Shown here: piece after piece, positions 16,981-25,069 of the stretch
Position numbering within the stretch: the first letter of the stretch is position 1
Layout: each line of letters starts with the position of its first letter
Source: Alphaproteobacteria bacterium
GTDB lineage: Bacteria; Pseudomonadota; Alphaproteobacteria; Puniceispirillales; Puniceispirillaceae
Assembly (NCBI GenBank): GCA_009920665.1
Contig: RFZL01000012.1
Span: 1 to 56,462, forward strand
Direction: 5' to 3'
Length of the DNA: 56,462 bases
Program-made: the position numbers and the translations under genes
Notes under the pieces: generated by a model
Told to the model about the DNA's origin: nothing
What the model saw: the letters and a program-made list of their open reading frames with translations, nothing else
The model's database searches: none

Positions 16981-17646
16981 ATGACAGGTAACGCGAAGCT
17001 GCGCGCCGCGGAAAAGCCGACTGGCAGCAAGACCCGGATCCAGAAGGAAAACGAAACGCGGATATTGCGGGCCGCCCTCGATGTCTTTTCCGAAAGCGGT
17101 TTTCACGGGGCGACGCTTGACCGTATCGCCAGCGAGGCCAGCATGTCAAAACCGAACCTGCTCTATTATTTCAAGAGCAAGGAGGAAATCCACATCGCGC
17201 TGCTGACCGGTTTGCTGGATGTCTGGCTGGCGCCGCTGCGGGAAATACGCCCCGACGGCGATCCGGTTGATGAAATCGGGTCCTACATCCGGCGCAAGCT
17301 GGAGTCCTCGCACAGCTTCCCGCGCGAATCACGGCTGTTCGCGAACGAGATCCTCGCCGGTGCGCCGCATATCGGCGGATTCCTGCAGACCGAGTTGAAA
17401 CAGCTTGTCGAGGAAAAGGCGGCGATTCTGCAAGGCTGGATTGACCAGGGGCGGATGGCCCCCTGCGACCCGCGCCATGTGCTGTTCGCCATCTGGTCGA
17501 CGACGCAGCATTACGCCGATTTCAGCGTCCAGGTGCGCCATGTCCTGGGCCTTGGCCCCGGCGACAAGAGCTATTTTGACGAGGCGGCGCGGATGCTCGA
17601 CACGCTGTTCCTCGGACAGCTGATCAGCCGGGATGGACCCGGCTGA
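16981..17646 (+). CDS. rutR: RutR-type TetR-family repressor of pyrimidine catabolism
   Basis: A 221-residue TetR-family regulator. The helix-turn-helix is at about residues 27-70 (ILRAALDVFSESGFHGATLD, then SMSKPNLLYYFKSKEE). Similarity to E. coli RutR extends through the ligand domain: LLDVWLAPL, YIRRKLESS, SRLFANEILAGAPH, IWSTTQHYADFSVQV all have direct RutR counterparts. RutR releases DNA on binding uracil (or thymine). Divergent from the pydC operon; a RutR-type box lies just upstream and another upstream of preT. Confidence 0.9.
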   Translation: MTGNAKLRAAEKPTGSKTRIQKENETRILRAALDVFSESGFHGATLDRIASEASMSKPNLLYYFKSKEEIHIALLTGLLDVWLAPLREIRPDGDPVDEIGSYIRRKLESSHSFPRESRLFANEILAGAPHIGGFLQTELKQLVEEKAAILQGWIDQGRMAPCDPRHVLFAIWSTTQHYADFSVQVRHVLGLGPGDKSYFDEAARMLDTLFLGQLISRDGPG

Positions 17647-17691
17647 ACGGGTCCGACTGAGCGGATCAGACTGACCGGATCAGACTGACCG
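17642..17691 (+). repeat. 14-base tandem repeat spanning the rutR stop codon
   Basis: Unit GACTGACCGGATCA occurs about 3.5 times with period 14; the first degenerate copy contains the gene's own stop. TGA triplets fall at 17644, 17658, 17672 and 17686, covering all three frames. It fills the gap before the convergent preA gene. Confidence 0.8.
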
Positions 17692-17710
17692 GCTGGCGAG
17701 GCGGCCGCGC

Positions 17711-19018
17711 CTATTCGGCGGCGTCCCGCATCGGATTGTTCGGATGCATCGTCCAGTTGCCATATTCGTCGGCAACCGGTTTGCCGGTGCGTTCATCCAT
17801 GTCGCCGGAGGGAATCTGCTCCATGGTGATGCAGCTTTCGACCGGGCAGACATTCACGCACAGGTTACAGCCGACACATTCCTCGTCGATCACCTCGAAG
17901 CGCCGCTCGCCATCGACCATGTTGGTGATGGCCTGGTGCGAGGTGTCCTCGCAGGCGATGTGACAGCGCCCGCATTTGATGCAGCTGTCCTGATCAATCC
18001 GCGCCTTGGTGGTATAGTTCAGGTTCAGATACTGCCACTCGGTGACGTTCGGGATGGCGCGGCCATGGATGGCGTCGAGATCGGCGTGACCGGCATTGTC
18101 CATCCACTGTTCCAGCCCCTCGACAAGATCGTCGATGATCTTGAAGCCATAGGTCATGGCGGCGGTACAGACCTGTACGTTGCCGGCCCCCAGCGTGATG
18201 AATTCGGCGGCATCGCGCCAGGTCGTGACCCCGCCGATTCCCGAGATCGGCAGCGAGGCTGTTTCCGGGTCGCGCGCGATGGCGGCCACCATGTTCAGCG
18301 CGATCGGCTTGACCGCCGGGCCGCAATAGCCGCCATGCGTTCCCTTGCCGTCGATGGTCGGCTGCGGCGCGAAGCTGTCGAGATCGACCGAGACAATCGA
18401 ACTGATGGTGTTGATCAGCGATACCGCGTCGGCACCGCCGGCATGCGCGGCGCGTGCCGGATAGCGCACATCGGTGATGTTCGGCGTCAGCTTGACGATC
18501 ACCGGCATGCGGGTGTTCGCCTTTGCCCAGCGTGTCACCATCTCGATATATTCCGGAACCTGGCCGACCGCCGCGCCCATGCCGCGCTCCGACATGCCGT
18601 GCGGGCAGCCGAAATTCAGCTCGACACCGTCGCATCCGGTATCCTCGACCTGGCGCAGGATTTCCTCCCAGCACGGCTCCTCACAGGGGACCATCAGGCT
18701 GGTCACGACGGCGCGGTCCGGCCAGTCGCGCTTCACCGACTTGATCTCCTGCAGGTTCACTTCAAGCGGCCGGTCGGTGATCAGTTCGATATTGTTCAGC
18801 CCCAGAAGCCGCCGGTCGGCACCCCAGATCGCGCCATAGCGCGGGCCGCCGACATTGACGATATGCGGGTCGAGCCCCAGCGTCTTCCAGACCACGCCAC
18901 CCCAGCCGGCCTTGAAGGCGCGGACGACGTTATATTCCTTGTCGGTCGGCGGTGCCGAGGCAAGCCAGAACGGATTGGGGGATTTGATTCCAACGAAGTC
19001 ATTTCTCAGGTCAGCCAT
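17711..19018 (-). CDS. preA: NAD-dependent dihydropyrimidine dehydrogenase subunit PreA
   Basis: A 435-residue FMN/iron-sulfur subunit that, with PreT, reduces uracil or thymine to the dihydro form (step one). The FMN-binding TIM barrel occupies about residues 1-320. The expected catalytic cysteine is Cys138 in the mobile loop NFGCPHGMSERGMG, matching the loop of mammalian DPD. Two 4Fe-4S clusters follow: Cys346/349/352/356 and Cys381/384/387/391. The preT gene lies 22 bases upstream. Confidence 0.95.
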   Translation of the reverse strand: MADLRNDFVGIKSPNPFWLASAPPTDKEYNVVRAFKAGWGGVVWKTLGLDPHIVNVGGPRYGAIWGADRRLLGLNNIELITDRPLEVNLQEIKSVKRDWPDRAVVTSLMVPCEEPCWEEILRQVEDTGCDGVELNFGCPHGMSERGMGAAVGQVPEYIEMVTRWAKANTRMPVIVKLTPNITDVRYPARAAHAGGADAVSLINTISSIVSVDLDSFAPQPTIDGKGTHGGYCGPAVKPIALNMVAAIARDPETASLPISGIGGVTTWRDAAEFITLGAGNVQVCTAAMTYGFKIIDDLVEGLEQWMDNAGHADLDAIHGRAIPNVTEWQYLNLNYTTKARIDQDSCIKCGRCHIACEDTSHQAITNMVDGERRFEVIDEECVGCNLCVNVCPVESCITMEQIPSGDMDERTGKPVADEYGNWTMHPNNPMRDAAE

Positions 19019-19040
19019 GGATGCCTCCTTCGTGACCGGG

Positions 19041-20384
19041 TCAGGCGGACAGTGCCGCGTGGATGGATTCGGCCGCGTCGCGCCCCTGCGCCACCGCGGT
19101 CACCGTCAGATCGTCACCGCCGGTGGTACAGTCGCCGCCGGCCCAGACGGACGGGTTTGATGTGCGGAAGGACTCATCGACCTTGATGCGTCCCTGTTCC
19201 AGCGTGAGCCCGGCAAGCGCGTCGCCAGCCTCCAGCGTCTGGCCGATGGCCTTGAAAAGCTGGTCGACCTCAAAGGTCTGGAACTTGCCGGTGCCGGCAA
19301 GCTTGCCGCCGGACAGGGTGGTATATTCCATCTTCACAAGCAGGCTGCCGCTGTCGGTTTTCGTCACCTCGACAGGCTTCATCCAGTGGCGGATATTGAC
19401 GCCCTTGGAGGTTGACTGGTTCTGCTCGACCTCGGAGGCGTTCATCTGCTCGCGGCCACGGCGATAGGCGATCGTCACCTCCTGCGCGCCGAGAAGATGC
19501 GCCTGCGTGGCGACATCAATGGCGGTCATGCCGCCGCCGATAACCATCACCCGCCGCCCGACCGGAATGGTGGACAGGTCCGATGCCTGGCGAAGCGCGG
19601 CGATGAAATCAACCGCGTTGGCGACAGCGGCGTCATCCTCGCCATCGACGCCAAGCGCGTTGACACCGGACAGGCCGATGCCGACAAACACCGCGTCATG
19701 TGCCTTCGACAGCCCGTCGATCGACAGCCCGTCGCCAAGACGCTTGCCGGTGATGATCTCGATGCCGCCAATGGCGGTAACATAATCAACCTCATGCTGC
19801 GCAAAATCATCGACTGTCTTGTAGGTGGCGATGCCGAACTCGTTCAGCCCGCCGGCTTTCTCGCGGGCATCATAGACAACGACCGCGTGGCCTTTCATCG
19901 CCAGCCGGTGCGCGCAGGCAAGCCCAGCCGGCCCGGCGCCGATGATGGCGACACTCTTGCCGGTCTCGGCGGCGCGGCTGTAGAACTGGCGGCCATGGCT
20001 CATCGCATGGTCGGTGGCGTGACGCTGCAAAAGGCCGATCTGCACCGGCTTGCCCTCGGCGGTCTCGCGCACGCAGGCCTGCTCGCACAGGGTTTCGGTC
20101 GGGCAGACGCGGGCGCACATGCCGCCAAGAATGTTCTGGTCAAAGATTGTGCGCGCCGACCCGTCAAGATTGCCGGTCGAAATCTGGCGGATGAATTTCG
20201 GGATATCGATCCCGGTCGGGCAGGCGGTCACACAGGGCGCGTCATAACAGAAATAGCACCTGTCCGCCGCGACCAATGCCTCATGCGTGTCAAGCGGCGG
20301 GTGCGCGTCGCCGAAATTCCCGTCGTAATCGCCGGCATCCAGCCGGCCATCGAGGATCCCGTCCTCGAGATAGCGATCGACCAT
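19041..20384 (-). CDS. preT: NAD-dependent dihydropyrimidine dehydrogenase subunit PreT
   Basis: A 447-residue FAD/NAD(P)/4Fe-4S flavoprotein that passes electrons from NADH to PreA. The N-terminal cysteine clusters CYFCYDAPC and GGMCARVCPTETLCEQAC, the FAD-site IGAGPAGLACAHRLA, the NAD-site VIGGGMTAIDVA, and the C-terminal WAGGD region show the GltD-like layout. ATG 20384 (MVDRYLEDG) is preferred because GGAG lies seven bases upstream. It leads the preT-preA unit, with a RutR-type box upstream. Confidence 0.92.
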   Translation of the reverse strand: MVDRYLEDGILDGRLDAGDYDGNFGDAHPPLDTHEALVAADRCYFCYDAPCVTACPTGIDIPKFIRQISTGNLDGSARTIFDQNILGGMCARVCPTETLCEQACVRETAEGKPVQIGLLQRHATDHAMSHGRQFYSRAAETGKSVAIIGAGPAGLACAHRLAMKGHAVVVYDAREKAGGLNEFGIATYKTVDDFAQHEVDYVTAIGGIEIITGKRLGDGLSIDGLSKAHDAVFVGIGLSGVNALGVDGEDDAAVANAVDFIAALRQASDLSTIPVGRRVMVIGGGMTAIDVATQAHLLGAQEVTIAYRRGREQMNASEVEQNQSTSKGVNIRHWMKPVEVTKTDSGSLLVKMEYTTLSGGKLAGTGKFQTFEVDQLFKAIGQTLEAGDALAGLTLEQGRIKVDESFRTSNPSVWAGGDCTTGGDDLTVTAVAQGRDAAESIHAALSA

Positions 20385-20507
20385 GTTCGTCTCCACTCGC
20401 AGCAAACCTCATCTGGGGCCGCGGCGCATGGCGCGTCTATTGGTCAACCGCCACAAACCGGAGCCACATAAAAAGATTGCCGGATAATTCGGCTTTGTCC
20501 ATTATTT

Positions 20508-20523
20508 TTTACCAAATGATAAA
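20508..20523. promoter_or_regulatory. second RutR-type operator
   Basis: TTTACCAAATGATAAA matches the RutR consensus at 11 of 14 defined positions and is nearly palindromic. It overlaps a plausible plus-strand -10 element TAAAAT (20520-20525), in the AT-rich gap between preT and the divergent DUF1185 gene. That would place both transcripts under the repressor. Confidence 0.6.
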
Positions 20524-20624
20524 ATTTTGCCATCTGGCCGGCAAAATGGTTGGCGAAAGCCGCTTTCGCCGGGGGCCGGCGATGTGGCAGGGTTGGTCGG
20601 TAGCAGGAAGGGAGACTGGGTGAG

Positions 20625-21182
20625 ATGAACAAAACGCTTGATATCCGGAAGATGGTGGCGACGGTCGAGGACATCTACAAGGAGGCCGGTGCGCCAGCCT
20701 CCGGTCCAAGCCGGAAATGCATTGTCGCAGCGGTGATCCCCAACCCGCTGGCAGGCCAGCCCGATGGCGATCTCGATATGCTGAAGGATCTCGGCGCGGC
20801 GATCTCGGCGGCGCTGGTGGCGCGCGGGCTGGAGGCACTTGGCGCCGCGCCGGATGACGTCGATTCCTATGGCAAGGGCGCGATTATCGGCACCGATGGC
20901 GAGATCGAGCATGCTGCCGCCCTCATCCATCCGCGTTTCGGGGCGCCGGTTCGCGGCGCGCTTGGTGAGGCGAGCGAGATCATTCCCTCGACCAAGAAGC
21001 TTGGCGGGCCGGGCGCCAGCCTTGCCGTGCCGATGACAAGCAAGCGCAGCATCTGGGATTTTGATCATATGGATGCTGCCGAGATCTGTATCGGCGATGC
21101 GCCGCATGCCGACGAGATTGTGGTCATTCTCGCGCTTGGCATTGGCGGCCGGCCGCGCAAGCGCACCAGGCCCGACGCCTAG
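20625..21182 (+). CDS. DUF1185 'amino acid synthesis' family protein, second copy
   Basis: A 185-residue DUF1185 protein with a full N-terminus (MNKTLDIRKMVATVEDIYKE) and the conserved IPNPLAG, YGKGAIIGTDGEIEHAAA and GGPGASLAVP segments. It is a paralogue of 1083-1640. Its promoter is shared with preT and holds a RutR-type box, so it is probably part of the pyrimidine response. The biochemical role is unknown; a ring-opening or amide-handling step is a guess from context. A GGAAGGGAG ribosome site precedes the ATG. Confidence 0.82.
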   Translation: MNKTLDIRKMVATVEDIYKEAGAPASGPSRKCIVAAVIPNPLAGQPDGDLDMLKDLGAAISAALVARGLEALGAAPDDVDSYGKGAIIGTDGEIEHAAALIHPRFGAPVRGALGEASEIIPSTKKLGGPGASLAVPMTSKRSIWDFDHMDAAEICIGDAPHADEIVVILALGIGGRPRKRTRPDA

Positions 21183-21225
21183 ATGCCGGGTGATTTGGAT
21201 GCCGGGTAACGTCGATGCCGGGTGA
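21182..21225 (+). repeat. 16-base tandem repeat with three successive ATG codons
   Basis: GATGCCGGGTRA plus four variable bases repeats at 21182, 21198 and 21214. The first two ATGs open eight-codon frames (MPGDLDAG, MPGNVDAG) that stop within the next copies. The third ATG (21215) is the start of the following oxidoreductase gene. Confidence 0.75.
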
Positions 21226-22357
21226 AGGGGCGCATTTCGATTTCATCGTGATCGGGGCTGGCATCGCCGGGGCCTCGGCGGCGGCGGAACTCGCCGCTGA
21301 TGCCGCCGTTCTGCTTCTCGAGGCCGAAAGCCAGCCGGGTTACCATTCAACCGGCAGGTCGGCGGCGATGTATGTGCCGGCCTACGGGCCGCCCGCGATC
21401 CGCGCGCTGACCCGCGCCGCCGGACCGTTCTTCCATGACCCGCCGGACGGTTTCACCGGGACACCGCTGCTGCACCGGCTCGATATCCTGATGATCGCGC
21501 GCGAGGATCAACGCGACGCGACAGCGGATTTCATCGCCGATGCCGGTGATGGCATATCGCTTGAGATGGTCGAGGCTGACAGGCTTGCCGAATTACAGCC
21601 AACGCTCCGCCCGGGCTATGCCACACATGGTGTGATCGACCGGTCGGGAAGCGAGATCGATGTCAACGCGCTGCATCGCGGCTTTCTGCGTCAGGTGAAG
21701 GCGCGTGGCGGCGAGGCGGCAAACAACCGCAATGTCACGGCGCTGCGCCGCGAGGCCGGTGTCTGGCATGTCAGTGCCGGCGATGCGGTGTTTACCGCGC
21801 CGGTGGTGATCAACGCGGCCGGGGCCTGGGCCGAGGAGGTCGGACGCATGGCCGGTGCCGAGGTCATTGGCCTGGTGCCGAAGCGGCGGACGGCGCTGAT
21901 GATCGCCGCGCCGGCGGGCATTGATTCAGGCAGCCTGCCGATGACCATCGACATGGATGAGACATTTTATCTGAAGCCGGAAAGCGGCCAGTTTCTGGTT
22001 TCGCCGGCGAATGAAGACCCGATGCCACCCTGCGATGTGCAGCCCGAGGAGATGGATGTCGCCATCTGTCTTGACCGGATCGGGCGCGCCTTCGATATTC
22101 CGGTCACGCGGCCACTGTCGAAATGGGCCGGACTTCGCAGCTTCGTCGCCGACAAGACGCCGGTGGCGGGATTCTCGGATAAGGCCGAGGGCTTTTTCTG
22201 GCTTGCCGGGCAGGGGGGCTATGGCATCCAGACAAGCCCGGCGCTGGCGCGGGTTGCCGCCAGCCTGGCGCAGGGCGCGGCGATGCCGCCGGATATTGCG
22301 GCGCAGGGGCTGTCAGCCGCGATGCTGGCACCGGCGCGCCTGCGGTCCGGCGCGTGA
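21215..22357 (+). CDS. FAD-dependent amino acid oxidase/dehydrogenase (DAO family)
   Basis: A 380-residue FAD oxidoreductase of the DAO/GlpD family. The dinucleotide fold is FIVIGAGIAGASAAAELA (about residues 10-27), followed by LLEAESQPGYHSTGRSAAMY, which places FAD. The second FAD segment is VVINAAGAWAEEVGRMAG, and the C-terminal FWLAGQGGYGIQTSPAL is typical of D-arginine/D-amino-acid dehydrogenases (DauA-like). The substrate is probably an amino or imino acid. It starts 33 bases after DUF1185 within a small repeat. Confidence 0.82.
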   Translation: MPGEGAHFDFIVIGAGIAGASAAAELAADAAVLLLEAESQPGYHSTGRSAAMYVPAYGPPAIRALTRAAGPFFHDPPDGFTGTPLLHRLDILMIAREDQRDATADFIADAGDGISLEMVEADRLAELQPTLRPGYATHGVIDRSGSEIDVNALHRGFLRQVKARGGEAANNRNVTALRREAGVWHVSAGDAVFTAPVVINAAGAWAEEVGRMAGAEVIGLVPKRRTALMIAAPAGIDSGSLPMTIDMDETFYLKPESGQFLVSPANEDPMPPCDVQPEEMDVAICLDRIGRAFDIPVTRPLSKWAGLRSFVADKTPVAGFSDKAEGFFWLAGQGGYGIQTSPALARVAASLAQGAAMPPDIAAQGLSAAMLAPARLRSGA

Positions 22358-22365
22358 TTCCCGCC

Positions 22366-22409
22366 GGGTCGTCACCGGGTCGTCACCGGGTCGTCACCGG
22401 GCCATCACC
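22366..22409. repeat. 11-base tandem repeat over the lactonase stop codon
   Basis: GGGTCGTCACC occurs three times, then once as GGGCCATCACC. On the minus strand each copy has TGA: complements at 22372, 22383, 22394 and 22405, the last being the lactonase stop. All three frames are covered. It lies between two convergent genes. Confidence 0.85.
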
Positions 22410-23337
22410 GGGCGGGGTGAATGCCGTTGCTATTCAGAAACACCGCATAGAGTGACGTGGTCGCGGTGATGAAGAGCCGGTTCAGCTTCGGGCCGCCGAA
22501 ACAGACATTGGCCACTGTCTCGGGAATATGGATCTTGCCGACCAGATCGCCGTCGGGGCTCAGGCAATGCACGCCATCACCTGCCGAACTCCACAGATAG
22601 CCGTCACGATCCACCCTGAAGCCGTCGAACATCCCGCTGCTGCAGGTCGCGAATACCTCGCCGCCGGACAGTGTCCTCCCATCATCCGAAACAATATGGC
22701 GACGGATATGCGCCGGCCCGTCCGGATCATGTGAGCGGCCGGTATCGGCGATATAGAGGTATTGTTCATCCGGCGAGAAGGCCAGCCCGTTCGGTTTCAC
22801 ATAATCGGTCGCCACCGCGGTCACGTCATCCGTGTCCGGGTCGAAACGATAGACATGACAGCCGCCAATCTCGCTGTCCGCCCGCCGGCCTTCATAATCC
22901 ATCAGGATTCCGTAGGGTGGGTCGGTGAACCATATCGACCCGTCGGCGCGGACAACGACATCATTTGGGGAGTTGAATTTCCGGCCCTCGAACCTGTCGG
23001 CGAGCACCGTCACCGATCCATCATGCCCGGTCCTGGTCACGCGCCGGGAAAGATGCTCGCAGGTGACAAGCCGCCCCTGCCTGTCGATGCCATTGCCATT
23101 CGCGTTCTGCGATGGCTGGCGAAACACCGATACCGACCCATCAGTGTCGTCGAATCGCATCATCCGGTCGTTTGGGATATCGGACCAGACGAGATAGCGG
23201 CCGGCGGCAAACCAGGCCGGACCCTCGCACCAGCGCCCGCCCGTCCACAACCGTTCGACATGGGCGTGGAACAGGATGCGGTCGGCGAATTCCGGCCTGA
23301 TGATCTCGAACCCGGTACCCTCGATAACGCCGAACAT
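22405..23337 (-). CDS. SMP-30/gluconolactonase family protein
   Basis: A 310-residue six-bladed beta-propeller of the SMP-30/Gnl/LRE group, which hydrolyses sugar lactones with a divalent metal. Visible features are the metal Glu in WCEGPAWF (about 32-39), NANGNGIDRQGRLVTCEH, the metal Asn in KFNSPNDVVV, and the metal Asp in YIADTGRSHD. ATG 23337 is used because the MFGVIEG start has a purine-rich site upstream; the open frame extends far upstream without support. It is divergent from an SDR gene, a common pairing in sugar-acid pathways. Confidence 0.85.
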   Translation of the reverse strand: MFGVIEGTGFEIIRPEFADRILFHAHVERLWTGGRWCEGPAWFAAGRYLVWSDIPNDRMMRFDDTDGSVSVFRQPSQNANGNGIDRQGRLVTCEHLSRRVTRTGHDGSVTVLADRFEGRKFNSPNDVVVRADGSIWFTDPPYGILMDYEGRRADSEIGGCHVYRFDPDTDDVTAVATDYVKPNGLAFSPDEQYLYIADTGRSHDPDGPAHIRRHIVSDDGRTLSGGEVFATCSSGMFDGFRVDRDGYLWSSAGDGVHCLSPDGDLVGKIHIPETVANVCFGGPKLNRLFITATTSLYAVFLNSNGIHPAR

Positions 23338-23512
23338 AATGGCCTGCCTTTCTTGCTGTGACGATCCTTGCAGGTCAGTTTCGATGTGTTTTTGCCGAAG
23401 GGCAATGCCAATATCCGCGTCGCTGCCTTGTGGTATGGCCTCTGTAATGGCATGACAGGGGCAGGCGGCGGCAGATACCTCCGGGATGAGCTGCGTGAAT
23501 CGACAACCAAGC

Positions 23513-24283
23513 ATGGAATGTGAAAAAGTGACACAATTTGCCAATTATCCAAGTCTGGCCGACAAGGCCGTGATCATCACCGGTGGCGCCTCCGGCATCG
23601 GTGCCGAAATCGTGCGGGCCTTCGCCGGTCAGGGCGCGCGTGTCGGTTTCCTTGACCTTGACGCGGATGCCAGCGCCGCGCTGAAGGCCGACATCGGTGG
23701 CACCGTCGAGTATGAGATCTGCGACCTTCGTGATATTGCCGCGATGAAGACCGGCCTTGCGGCGCTGCGTGGCCGGCTTGGCCCGTTCACCACACTGGTC
23801 AACAACGCCGCGCGTGACGACCGGCATGACTGGAAGGATGTCAGCGTCGCATTCTGGGATGAACGTATGGCGACCAATCTTCGCCACATGTTCTTCGCCA
23901 TTCAGGACGTCGCGCCGGACATGATCGATGCGGGTGGTGGGTCGATCATCAATATCGGATCGAACTCATGGTGGGAGAATCAGGGCAATTTTCCGGCCTA
24001 TACCACCGCGAAATCGGCGGTGCATGGACTGACCCGTACGATGGCGCGTGACCTTGGCCGGCACCGGATCCGCGTCAATACGGTGGTGCCGGGGTGGATC
24101 ATGACCGAACGCCAGAAGGAATTGTGGGCGACGCCTGAGGCGCTGGAGGCGCATCGTGAACGGCAATGTCTTCCCGACCTGATCGACCCGGTCTATGTCG
24201 CGCGGATGATCGTGTTCCTGGCCTCCGACGATGCCGCCATGTGCAGCTCGAACAACTACATGGTCGAGGCGGGCTCGATCTAG
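23513..24283 (+). CDS. short-chain dehydrogenase/reductase
   Basis: A classical SDR of about 256 residues. Cofactor motif TGGASGIG (about residues 20-27), the NNA motif in LVNNAARDD, Ser in INIGSNSW, and the YTTAK active site (YxxxK) are all present. LDLDAD after the second strand suggests NAD preference. ATG 23513 is a choice among several; the ribosome site is weak, and GTG 23536 is possible. Substrate unknown; the divergent lactonase suggests a sugar or sugar alcohol. Confidence 0.82.
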   Translation: MECEKVTQFANYPSLADKAVIITGGASGIGAEIVRAFAGQGARVGFLDLDADASAALKADIGGTVEYEICDLRDIAAMKTGLAALRGRLGPFTTLVNNAARDDRHDWKDVSVAFWDERMATNLRHMFFAIQDVAPDMIDAGGGSIINIGSNSWWENQGNFPAYTTAKSAVHGLTRTMARDLGRHRIRVNTVVPGWIMTERQKELWATPEALEAHRERQCLPDLIDPVYVARMIVFLASDDAAMCSSNNYMVEAGSI

Positions 24284-24315
24284 GTCTGGCGGGCCGGCCG
24301 GGCACGGGAACATCC

Positions 24316-25053
24316 ATGTCGAAATTCTTTGAAGAGCTTGATTACCGGCAGACGCAGCTTGGCGAGCTGATCCTGCGGCGGCGGCGTGTTCTGGCGCTGG
24401 ATCGTGATGTTGTCGAGGTCATTCTGAATGACGAGCATCTGATGTCGGACATGTTCACCGCGTCCGAGATCGCGTTGGCGGATATCCCGCTGGACCGCAT
24501 GACCGCGGCGGCGCCGGACATCCTGCCTGACATACTGGTTGGTGGTCTGGGGCTTGGCTACACGGCCGATGCGGTGCTGGGTCATGACAGGGTGCGCTCG
24601 CTGACGGTGGTCGAATATCTGGCGCCGATCATTGAATGGCACCGGGCCGGCATGCTGCCGCTTGGCACGAGGCTGGCCGATGATCCCCGGTGCCGGTTTG
24701 TCGAAGGCGATTTCTTCGCCCTCGCGCTTGGCGATGCCGGGTTTGACCCGGACCAGCCGGCGCGCCGGTTCGACGGTATTCTCCTCGATATCGATCACAG
24801 CCCGGACTTTCATCTGAACCCGTCGCATGCCGCGCTCTATGGCGATGACGGGCTGGCCCGCCTGAAGCGTCACCTGACCGGAAACGGGATCTTCGCCCTG
24901 TGGTCGAATGACCGGCCAGACAGCCGCTTCCTGTCGCGGCTGGAGTCACATTTCACCGCCGCCAGCGCCGAGGAGGTGCGGTTCTTCAACCCGCTTCTCG
25001 GTGAAGACTGCGTGCAGACGGTCTATCTGGGCATGATGGCCATCGGTGAATGA
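24316..25053 (+). CDS. spermidine-synthase-like methyltransferase-fold protein
   Basis: A 245-residue Rossmann-fold protein resembling spermidine synthase. The segments RQTQLGELILRRRR, DEHLMSDMFTASEIALAD, the glycine-rich ILVGGLGLGYTADAVL (about 73-88) and FDGILLDIDHSPDF (about 152-165) follow the SpeE layout. It is shorter than typical SpeE, so polyamine synthesis is not assured; many such proteins are of unknown substrate. ATG 24316 fits the N-terminus MSKFFEELDY; the longer frame would overlap the SDR. Confidence 0.7.
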   Translation: MSKFFEELDYRQTQLGELILRRRRVLALDRDVVEVILNDEHLMSDMFTASEIALADIPLDRMTAAAPDILPDILVGGLGLGYTADAVLGHDRVRSLTVVEYLAPIIEWHRAGMLPLGTRLADDPRCRFVEGDFFALALGDAGFDPDQPARRFDGILLDIDHSPDFHLNPSHAALYGDDGLARLKRHLTGNGIFALWSNDRPDSRFLSRLESHFTAASAEEVRFFNPLLGEDCVQTVYLGMMAIGE

Positions 25054-25069
25054 TGGCGGGCGGCACCTG

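Noticed and set aside
17744-19186. A 480-codon plus-strand open frame
   Set aside because: It is the mirror of preA, which has full FMN and 4Fe-4S motifs. The frame has no recognisable fold and is Arg/His-rich.
21182-22409. Short tandem repeats considered as a CRISPR array
   Set aside because: Units are 11-16 bases, directly adjacent with no spacers, and no cas genes are present.
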